A stretch of DNA of 64,000 nucleotides from Darksidea phi (lineage: Eukaryota > Ascomycota > Dothideomycetes > Pleosporales > Lentitheciaceae): assembly GCA_030770425.1 (NCBI GenBank), contig JASJFT010000220.1:1-64000 (forward strand), read 5' to 3'. This document shows positions 55,827 through 64,000 of the stretch, piece after piece. How positions within the stretch are numbered: position 1 is the stretch's first letter; every line of letters starts with the position of its first letter. The position numbers and the translations under genes are program-made. The notes below the pieces were generated by a model. It saw only the letters and a program-made list of their open reading frames with translations. It was not told where the DNA came from and did no database searches.

Positions 55827-57347
55827 TCAAAAGATGACAGTGACATCTTCCTCCTCTTTCTGTAGATCTACCTGATGTGTGACATGAATTTCGTGGCTCA
55901 CGACGATGCAACCGGTTCTTGGAGGATTCTGACATTCCCCATCACTGGCAATAAAGCTGGACAAGCTGTTGCACGGGTCCCCGCCATCGATGCCGGCCTG
56001 GGTCTGCGATGACTTCTTGGCTTGGAGCGTGTCGTATTCAATGGAGTTGACGACGTTGCTGCCATGTGTACTGCTACCATAACCATTGTCGGTCGATCGT
56101 TCCCTAAGGAGGGACTTGAGTAATGGCCGGAGGATCTGAGGACGCGATGGTTAGAATCTGTCCAATATCTCCCTGTTTAGATAATTAGGGTCTAGGTAAC
56201 GTACAATCATGTTCCCTACAAAGAATCCGATACCAGGTTCGGCAACTGTGGCGCGAGTGAGCTTTGTGGCGCGCTTATGCATAGAGTGCTTACAGGTCCA
56301 ACACGCCAAAGTACCCAGGTTGACTTGAAGTCATACGGTTAGCACGAAAAGTAAGATAATAGGACAGAAAGACATACAGGTAAAATCTGTGGTGTCTCTA
56401 AGGCGGGCGAGATACTTGAGACGGATTAGGGCGGCACAACTTGCACTGCAAACCAGTCAGAGAACGTCACCGTCCATGAAAATTTCACCTACCCAGTACC
56501 TATGCCCAAGAACAGACCCACGGATAACTTTTTTCTTCGATTGATCTTAGCGTTCCATAGCAGCGGTGCAGGACTGAAGTATATGGTGAGTCTCGCGGCA
56601 AATAAGTGGACCTGTCGCAACTTACAGGACCGCCAAAGCCAAGTCTGTGGTGATGTTCACTGTAGAAACACCAAAACTTATGCCCTTGAGGTACTTCTGA
56701 TCCAGGCAATGGCCTCCGCAAATGGTCTTATCCCAGTTGAACCTGCATGGTCGTCAGTGAGATGTCATTGAATATAGGTGTTAGACACCCACGCTCTTGG
56801 TTTGCATTGCGCGAGCTGGAAAATGAGGATCACGAATAAAGTCAGAGAGTTGGCTACCATCAAGCCATAAACGGTATGGAGATACAGCTTGCGGGCCTTG
56901 GCAACACGACATAGCTGGAAGGCGATACCTAACCTGATGGGCAACATCACGTTAGGATAAAAGAAAGCCATAATATGCCACCACTATCACCGCGAGTTAG
57001 CAACATGTGCTGATGCAAAGTATTTTGAAGGCAAAGACCCACCAGCAGTGTATTCTTCGAGTCCAATGGACTAAATCCAGCTTGTCTTTGTCCGAGGCCG
57101 AAGTATGCGGTCGAGATTCCAGAGATCGTCTCAACCATGAACGGTAACTATACATGTAAGCTTCTCGTGCAGGAAGGTTTGGAGATAGGCGTATTACAGC
57201 TGCGTATGCCATGCACCAGTCATCTGCTCCCCGAGCGCTTCTCGTAGTCTGAGTGTATAGTCGAAAGCCCATTGATATGTATCCAGGAATTGCAAGGGCG
57301 AAAATGTAGACAAGCAGGCGAGGTGAATCCTGATAGAAACCAGCCAT
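55827..57347 (-). CDS. Rhodopsin-like (PTH11/SAT4-type) seven-helix membrane protein
   Basis: Nine exons: 57347-57198, 57147-57043, 56983-56793, 56742-56626, 56573-56493, 56445-56378, 56323-56294, 56245-56205 and 56135-55827. Introns of 47-69 nt all keep frame, and the product is 363 residues. The start MAGFYQDSPRLLVYIFALAI is followed by GADDWCMAYAA, FSPLDSKNTLL, WHIMAFFYPNVMLPIRLGIA (motif of helix 3), a long helix SLTLFVILIFQLAQCKPRAF, NWDKTICGGHC, DLALAVLPAPLLW, RRKKLSVGLFLGIG and FAEPGIGFFVGNMIILRPLL, then a polar Ser-rich tail. The sequence D-D-W, CxP, NWDK..C, D..L..LP.P..W matches the fungal rhodopsin-domain family (PF20684, SAT4/Pth11-related), which are putative surface receptors. 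The ligand is unknown. An extracellular CFEM domain is not present. Confidence 0.85.
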
Positions 57348-58429
57348 GTTGGTTAATAATATCTTGCGGAAACAGAAAGACGAATGATGCTATGCTAAAT
57401 AGTCTAGTGGTTCTGTGGCTATTCCCCTTCACGGCATCCTCCGTATGGGGTACCGTTCAGCCATACAGGGCAGAAGCAAATTAAGGTTTCGTAACCTTCC
57501 TTTTTCCGGCATTCGGGACAGATCTCCTTGCGCCACTGTGGAATACCATTACGCCCCGCAAAATTAAGCATTGGGTTTACTTTCATGGCTATGCAATAAC
57601 GAACCTCGGCCAGGATTTGGTCCCCACGGTGCGAAGGCTAGTAACGTAATGTCTGGGCGGATATATGTCCAATTTCCAATTCAAACCCACTATGGAGGGC
57701 TCTACTTCGCTAGCTTCGCCGACTGTCCCTTTGATGCTTAAGCAGATGTTGTGCGTTTGAACGCCACCTGCACCGCTAAGCGCAGCAATAAAGTTTGGGC
57801 ATCCGTCCGGGGAAGAACCAAATGGCTCATGCCGGCATTCAAAGCCAGCCAATGGGGTCTAATTCCGGAAATCCGGACTCTTGCGTGCATTAAGCTGTAA
57901 GCCCACTTAGGGGAGGGTGTAGTCCATTTAGGAAAGTCTGTCACCCCATTGAGGAACATTTCTTGCTTCTAGCACAAATTTCACGCCTTATATCGAAGAC
58001 TACAGGGTTCCGGCATGTGCGTCATTTGTCGATGTTTCTTTGCTTCTGCCACTTCAGGATCCGAGAATCCCACCAATTCGCCGAGCATTTTTCATCGCGT
58101 GTTCCCGCCTTGGTGCAATAGCCACCGATAGGGCTTTTTCCCGCCAAGCGAATGATGTTAGCCTTTCACCTGCATCACAACCTATCACAACGTACAACCT
58201 CTCCACAAAAGCACCACTGACATGTTGGTCGAAAAAAAACACGCGCACATGGGCAACGGAAAACTCGCCGCCATATGCGCCTACTAGAACCTACAAGCGC
58301 CACAAGCAAGAGCATCAATCCAGCGGCTCAGCGCAGGCCCCGTGCGAGTAAACATGTCGCCCAGCTTCCAGAGGCAAGCAGTATGCTGACGTCGCCAAAA
58401 CGCCCTCCGCAATCAGAAACAGTCGCCGC
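57348..58429. other. Interval with one unidentified conserved-looking fragment
   Basis: The piece at 57589-57852 is listed separately. The rest has short frames only. A stretch at 58275-58440 may be the decayed 5' part of the next pseudogene. Confidence 0.35.
57589..57852 (-). pseudogene. Unidentified protein fragment
   Basis: An 87-codon minus frame reads FECRHEPFGSSPDGCPNFIA then LSGAGGVQTHNICLSIKG and NWKLDIYPPRHYVTSL. The composition and the spacing of Cys, Gly and aromatic residues look like a genuine folded domain. A stop lies just upstream, and a second frame (57738-57959) gives RISGIRPHWLALNAG at the overlap, so a frameshift is possible. I do not recognise the family. Confidence 0.35.
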
Positions 58430-58940
58430 CTCTTCGATTTCCAGCAGAGCTGTGCGCTAGCATCTATGAGTACACGCTTGGTGGCTTCCACATCTGGGTC
58501 GAGGAAGGAGGACGCAAAGGCTTCCGGATGTCTTCCAGATGCACCACACCTCCTTGCTCTCACCGAAACATGTCACCAGATACATTCGGAAGCAGCGCTC
58601 CTCTCCTACAGCCTCAACGCATGTGGCGAGGCCTATTGTTTTCCACTCGATGACTTTGTTGGCTTCCCCCAAAGCTACTTGTCTGCCTCAGCGAGCCGCA
58701 GGAGCGCTCGACCAAGGCATACATACTCACTCAGGCATCACGGTGCTGGCAGTTCGGGGATCAGTTCATGTAGACAATGCATATGCCGTGCTACGAGAGC
58801 TCCATGGCTTAGAACGCGTGGTGCTGGAGCAGGGAGAACGGTTGCTGATGGACACCAACTCCCTTTCTGGAGTGGAGAAGTTCTCTGGACGGAGGGATCT
58901 CGAGATTGTGTGGGCCAAAGGGGGTGAAAAGTGGGTGTAG
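58430..58940 (+). pseudogene. Frameshifted 2EXR/F-box-like family gene
   Basis: Conserved pieces occur in three successive frames: AELCASIYEYTLGGFHIWVE (frame starting about 58446), then DAPHLLALTETCHQIHSEAALLSYSLN (landmarks ETCHQIHSEAALL) in the second, and LERVVLEQGE...GRRDLEIVWAKG to a stop at 58940 in the third. No canonical intron explains both switches. The IYEYTLGG plus CHQIHSEAALL pair matches the pseudogene at 53542, with the same C-terminal DLEIV motif. At least two frameshifts make it non-functional. Confidence 0.6.
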
Positions 58941-61806
58941 AGATCGAAAGACGGGGAATCGTCGAATTTGCGGCCACTGCCGCAGGACTGAATTCTGGAG
59001 ATTCTAGCCTCGGACTCTCAGCGCGCTGATATGCCTCCTCAAAACTGCACAGCAATTTGTGTTTGCATCAAAATGCGCTTCTTCTTCGTCGCATAATTGA
59101 CATCGATTAACTCCAGTATAGTAACCAAGTGAGAAGCTAACGTCCAAGGATCTATGAACACAGATACCAGCATTTCTATTTAACTTGCTTCGCAGATTTC
59201 TAACCTAAGAGTCGCATTCCTTCTTCCGTCAGCTTCGGCATTGTTTTGTCTTGGGTGTCAACTGCTTCAGCCACCGCCACCGTTACATTTGCCTTCGCCT
59301 CCACTATCATAACCACAATCTAGGCCCAGCTTCTTCAAGCTACATGATGCCTCCATTGCACACTTTTCTGGAACGCGTCATCGAATGGAAGGATTTATTA
59401 TTTACTTGTGAGCAAAATAGAAAAGCGATAGCATGTAGAACACCGAGAGGCGGAGCCAAGGACGAGATGATTGGTTGACTTTGTTGCGAATGGTACAGCG
59501 CTTGCAGCTGCAGATCATAAACACTATCGAAATGGCTATTGTAGTTTTGAGCGAAGGCGAAGACGAGAACAACATTTACCTTTGTAGGTCAACTCATTGA
59601 GTTGAATCATATTTGTCCAAAGTCCAAATACACCCGTCAATGGACTAGGACCATGGTTTCATATAGCTCGCTAAGCCACTTATAGCAATGCGAAAAGAAT
59701 CACCCGTGCCTTCCTCACTTCTACTTACCTTACTCCCTAATCCTAATGACTACACTATTATTGCAAGAACTTAATTTCAGATACGGATGAAGAAGGGTGC
59801 GGAAAATGGTAGCGTTGACGATAACGGTGGCGTCGGTGCTCAATTCTAATTAGTAACTCCCGTTATCATTCGTTTGTGATATAGTGGGTGGCCTAAACCT
59901 TCAGCGATGGCTACTGCTAGGTCAACTGAGAGACGCATTGGACATGAAGCCTATTCGCGGAGTTAGCGCTCTGGAATTTGACTTATCGAACGAAGACGTC
60001 TCTTACACACTACCAAGTCATACTCGTCTTACCTTACTCGAATGACCTCGCTGGACTAGAGAGTAGCTAAGAAATAGTAAGCGTCGATATAAAGGCTTGA
60101 ATACAGTTTTTCACACGTCGGATACTAAAAACGGTTCGGACCGGTCTATAAAAAACAATATACTCGCTACAGCATCTCCACTAAATTTCTTCTCCGGAAG
60201 TTAAGACGCGCCCCAACATCTAAGCCAATCTGTATTTCTTGAAAATCTTTTCGCAACACTTCAGGCTAGTTTGACCGGCAGTCATTCACTCCAGTAAGGC
60301 TAAATTGGGCCAGTATCCCCACCACTCTCCCAAAACAACGGAGGAGGCCAAGCTCTCGATAATATTCGAACACTTAGAAGCCAGCGGCAAAAAGTTGTGG
60401 GTGAGAAATGGAGATAAATAGAGGAAAGGAGGCCGTAAGTATAAGCTGAGAGAACCGCGTATTAGCATGCACTGGTTTTGGGCGCAGATCGATCGAAAAC
60501 ATCGGTATGAGACGGGAAACAGGGAGCCACCAACGGCAGGGATGGATTAAAATCCTCCTATATGGATAGAAGCCGTAAGAACGACCAATTGACTGGGCGC
60601 GGCACACCCATACGGCACGGCCGTAGCGTGGAGGGGTTGACTGCTTGAACCACACAATGTGGCGTCCGCAAACTACCGAACCCAGATGCGGAATAGTCGA
60701 ATAGCTAACGGTACCCAAAGCGATTCTGCGTTGGACGTTGCCACCACAAACAGCTAGGGCGGTTTACCTGCTCTATTTGCACACTCGAGGCGTTGAGGCT
60801 TTGCAACAATATCAGTGGAGTGTATGTGGTTGCCGCTAAGAGTTTGAAGCCAGTTTTGAGCACGGAAGCAAGCACTAGTAGGCTAGAGAAGATTTAAAGG
60901 TATAACTGACGCCGTGGCACAAGGCCTGCAGACTTGAAAAAAGAAATAGCAAGTTGTTGGATCTCCTCCCATGCTTGGCGTTCGGAGGCCGTCTGGGTTG
61001 TCTTCGCTTGTCGGGCAATGAAGCCGGGCGTTAACGTAGAAACGAGGTCCGGACTGCGACCGATGCGACAATATCACTAATACTCGCCGCAGACGGGTTC
61101 GCTGCAAAGTTGGCGCCAGCAAACTCCAAGGAATTGTCAACAAGCGCGCTTTTCTTGGCCAAACTGGTCGCATAATGTATTTGGTGAGCCTGCAGGTAGT
61201 ATGAACGTAAAATAGTCAAATGCACTTGTGGTATGCGGTGGTGGTCTCGCGTATAGTGTTGCCACCATTAGCAAGTGTACAGCCCAGAAGAAATAGCGGG
61301 AGCTCGGAAACTGGACACTAGAAGCAGGATCCATCGCGAAAACTAAAACCAATCCACGGATTCAAGTACAGCCACACTATTCGTTAATCAATCTAGCCAG
61401 CATTGAGAAACCTGAAAAGGCCTTGAAAACCAGCAAAACTTCCACAAACAACTTCATAAGAGATTTCTACTAGTTCTCATGAGTAACAACTTTTGTCACT
61501 ACGTACGATAAATAGATACGCGGGTCTTGTGCGACGCATATGTGCCGTCCAGTTGCAACTCCCACACCATAGGCAGAACTGACTGATATGATCCATTCGC
61601 GCCCGATTTTATTAGACTAGCGCGCTTAGAGCCCCAGTAGTAGCCTTCCTTGAGAATCAAAAGTATTGCTTGGGTATATATACCCCATGGAGCCGAGCGT
61701 CTTGCGAATGGAGGCTCCGAAAATGTTACAGATAGATCCTTAGAGCTGGAGTGCTATACCAGCATTGAGTCAGCAAGATTCTAGGGTGATGTGTTAAGCG
61801 GTGTAA
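58941..61806. other. Gene-poor interval, 2.9 kb
   Basis: No supported gene. A minus-strand stretch at 61031-61225 reads ALVDNSLEFAGANFAANPSA, which looks protein-like but is too short and isolated to call. I see no repeat. Confidence 0.4.
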
Positions 61807-63375
61807 CTATTTGAATATATGAGAAGCATGTAGTCTGAAAAGTAGAGTTGATTTGATAAAGTAGTTATTCATACTGACCTGAAAGAATATTACGCTCCCT
61901 ATATAGTCCACTGAAGAGCACTCAACAAACACTACGACTGAAGTCCTCGCCTCCTTCGTTATGTGCCCATGGCAGGTATTGCCAACGGTAATGAAGACAT
62001 CTTCAACTAACACGCCTTCATCCGGAAAAGTATCTAGCGGGAGAAAAGCATGATGGTATGGGCACTGAATGCTAGCAAACGTGTCGGGCTCAATTGCAGA
62101 GAAGGCCTGGTAAAGGCCGAGCACTCTGGAAATTGACGCCAAGTCAAGCCGATCTACCGGGTCCTTCGAAAGCATCCGTCTCACGAGGGACATTGGCAGA
62201 TGATTTAAGGGGGTGCTTCCGAAATTGTCGAAGATGGGGAAGATGTTGTGAAGATTATTATGAAAGGACCGATCCTTGGATAGTCGGAAATTCTTCATTT
62301 CCTCAAGCGTATAGCAGCTTAAAGCAGCCATCTCGAAGAATATACACCCGAGCGAGAACACATCGGCGGAACGGCCGCTTCGTTCGAATTCGGCAACTTC
62401 GGGGGCGCAGTACTTTATTGTGCCGCGTTCACCACCATCGGTGGCACTATTACTGAACTCGGAGAAGTCTGTGGAGTGTCCGAAGTCCGTGATCCAGAGT
62501 CCGTCGTAAGAAAGAAGTATGTTTAGTGGCTTGAGGTCTTTGTGCCTGATGGAATTGCTATGCGAATACATCATGGCGCTTGTAATACATCCATAGCTTT
62601 CCCATAATCTAGCTCTGGCAGCATTGATCAAGGCACTTAAGGTATCGGTGTGGTCCAGTTGATCCAGTCTAATACGACTTATTGTAGCACAGCGAGACTT
62701 GCGTTCCTCGCATTCAGATAGCTCGACAAAAAAACGACTTCTGGCAAGCCTGTGCAGAAAGTCGACATCCTCTAAGAAGGTCGCCAAGTCGCACCTAGCA
62801 ACAGGGTATAGCAGGATTCCAAGATATCGACCACGTGTGTACGAACCAGCCAGTTGAATTATATGCGGATGCTTGAGCTTTCGGATGATTTCGATCTCTT
62901 GGAGAGCTTTCGGGTCCACTCTCTGTCGACAATATATCCTTTTCACTGCCACGCGAACCCCTTTGATAACCGTCTGGATGACTGGTCCATTAACGCCGTG
63001 GCCAAGTATCTCCCCTTCTTGGAATGGGAGCGGCTCATTGTGATCGAATAAGACGTGCGGTGTTCCTCGATCAGCCCAGTCCCAGCTTGAAGCACCAGGC
63101 TTCTCTGAGGCAGATCCAGATGCGGTATCAACGTCAGAACTCATAGGATTTTTATCCCCTTGTCTAGCGGTGCGAAATACTACTGGAGGATAATCATCCA
63201 GGGTGTTGTTGAGAGCGGTGGAGATCGTTGCGTACACACTAACAAGGCTGAAAACGCCGGTAACTTGACCAACGTCTAGAGTGGTGGGGGAAAGCCTCGG
63301 CGGGAGTTCCGCGGTGGATGGATTTGGCTCAGTAACGGCGGTTCGTAAGGGAGTGTCTGAAGAGCAGTATATCAA
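61807..63375 (-). CDS. Serine/threonine protein kinase-like protein
   Basis: A single frame of 522 codons. The kinase domain spans about 115-400: glycine loop GHGVNGPV (125-132), lysine in VAVKRI (Lys145), alphaC Glu in LQEIEIIRKLKHPHI, catalytic loop HKDLKPLNILL (His278, Asp280, Asn285; HKD in place of HRD), DFG at 297-299, and the activation segment end GTIKYCAPEV. Key catalytic residues are present, so it may be active. An insertion of about 60 residues lies between strand 5 and the catalytic loop. The first 77 residues (VGQVTGVFSLVSVYATISTA) could be non-coding; Met78 (MSSDVDTASG) is an alternative start. The C-terminal 100 residues after the kinase domain are of unknown role. Kinases of this kind, isolated and unlike conserved signalling kinases, are numerous in accessory parts of fungal genomes. 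The substrate is unknown. Confidence 0.8.
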   Translation of the reverse strand: MIYCSSDTPLRTAVTEPNPSTAELPPRLSPTTLDVGQVTGVFSLVSVYATISTALNNTLDDYPPVVFRTARQGDKNPMSSDVDTASGSASEKPGASSWDWADRGTPHVLFDHNEPLPFQEGEILGHGVNGPVIQTVIKGVRVAVKRIYCRQRVDPKALQEIEIIRKLKHPHIIQLAGSYTRGRYLGILLYPVARCDLATFLEDVDFLHRLARSRFFVELSECEERKSRCATISRIRLDQLDHTDTLSALINAARARLWESYGCITSAMMYSHSNSIRHKDLKPLNILLSYDGLWITDFGHSTDFSEFSNSATDGGERGTIKYCAPEVAEFERSGRSADVFSLGCIFFEMAALSCYTLEEMKNFRLSKDRSFHNNLHNIFPIFDNFGSTPLNHLPMSLVRRMLSKDPVDRLDLASISRVLGLYQAFSAIEPDTFASIQCPYHHAFLPLDTFPDEGVLVEDVFITVGNTCHGHITKEARTSVVVFVECSSVDYIGSVIFFQVSMNNYFIKSTLLFRLHASHIFK

Positions 63376-63782
63376 TCTCGAACGGGTTTGGAGGCCAGCC
63401 TGAACTAGAATAACTCGAGTACCTGGTAAAGTTGTGGTGACCCTCCAGCCTGGAAGGGCTTCTCTTCGGTCGGTCGATCCGTGAAAGGATAGCCTATGGA
63501 ACTCGAATGCAGCGTGATGTTTCGAGTGGTGTCCGAGGAACGGGTGTCATCCATACAGTCCTTGCGTTGCACGATGGCGGTTTAGAGAGTTCACTGGGCG
63601 ATTTAGGTGACTCAGCAACAGCGCCACGCAATAGAGAATACGAACGAAGGCGGGGCCCCCGCGGTAAGCAAAAGTCGGGAAACAAGCGCACGGACTACGG
63701 GAACAATCAGAATGCAATTTGTGTGAGAAACCACGAATAAATTGCATATACGAGTCTCTATACAAACATACAGTCTCATTTT
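63376..63782. other. Intergenic, about 400 bp
   Basis: This is the 5' flank of the kinase gene and the 3' flank of the truncated gene at the right edge. Short overlapping ORFs here are not supported. Confidence 0.4.
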
Positions 63783-64000
63783 CTATGAATACGTTGAAAT
63801 ACGTGCTTGACTCTCCATCAGTTGCCGGATTTTGTCGTAGAAACTCGCCGGATACCCTCGTATCTCTTCCTCGGTAGGCGCTTCCTTCCTCGGATCTCTA
63901 AACCGATCCGCGACTCTTTGGATAACCTGCGCAAGAAGTTCCTGACTTATGCGCAAATCATCGCCTCCATCCGGGAAGATAAAAGGATCCGTTTCTTCAA
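63783..64000 (-). CDS. 3' end of a gene cut by the right window edge
   Basis: The minus frame is open from the window edge for 72 codons to a TAG at 63783-63785. It reads EETDPFIFPDGGDDLRISQE, then LLAQVIQRVADRFRDPRKEA, EEEIRGYPASFYDKIRQLME and a short tail. Charged amphipathic composition, lack of stops and a sensible C-terminus make coding very likely. I do not recognise the family, and the start is outside the window. Confidence 0.6.
   Translation of the reverse strand, partial: EETDPFIFPDGGDDLRISQELLAQVIQRVADRFRDPRKEAPTEEEIRGYPASFYDKIRQLMESQARISTYS

Overview
This window looks like nuclear DNA of a filamentous ascomycete (Pezizomycotina, probably Dothideomycetes; the class is inference). 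Spliceosomal introns are mostly 44-70 nt with GTRNGY donors, a CTAAC/CTGAC branch point and YAG acceptors. Orthologues of Vps8, Sec10, Nus1, Spt2, RpS15 and RpP2 are recognisable. Several non-coding blocks have the TpA-rich, CpA/TpG-poor composition left by repeat-induced point mutation (RIP).

Layout. 0-9.6 kb: a large multi-pass membrane protein, then a C2H2-finger/TPR gene whose 3' end is fused out of frame to the last piece of a CHAT caspase-like domain, then about 1.3 kb of RIP-like DNA. 9.9-12 kb: an intact M50-type membrane metalloprotease and a broken EthD-family gene. 12.3-17.8 kb: a divergent pair, an eight-exon adenylation domain fused to a membrane oxidoreductase (TmpB type) and a six-exon enoyl-CoA hydratase. 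20.2-24.4 kb: a SAP-like protein gene, a zinc-cluster-less fungal transcription-factor-domain protein and doubtful or broken ORFs. 24.4-34 kb: a gene-poor, AT-rich stretch with one small secreted cysteine-rich protein gene, one F-box-like gene, a GA microsatellite and a decayed gene fragment. 34-53 kb: a dense block of vps8, a GPALPP/DUF3752 gene, sec10, nus1, rps15, rpp2, spt2 and a coiled-coil protein gene, several of them in head-to-head pairs. 53-64 kb: again gene-poor, with decayed members of an RNxIYE/CRQxHAEAALL (2EXR/F-box-like) family, a nine-exon rhodopsin/PTH11-like receptor gene, a protein-kinase gene, and the 3' end of another gene at the right edge.

The housekeeping block covers vesicle tethering (Vps8 in CORVET, Sec10 in exocyst), dolichol synthesis (Nus1), ribosome (RpS15, RpP2) and chromatin (Spt2). 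The flanks hold the variable material: the TPR-CHAT relic, secreted protein, receptor, kinase, secondary-metabolism-like pair, dispersed repeats and pseudogenes. I see no intact transposase or reverse transcriptase, no tRNA or rRNA I can support, and no CRISPR array.

Exon borders were read by eye from splice signals and frame continuity. Where the total closes exactly on a stop and the joined protein fits its family, the model is solid (tmpB-like, hydratase, M50, Sec10, Nus1, RpS15, RpP2, Spt2, receptor).
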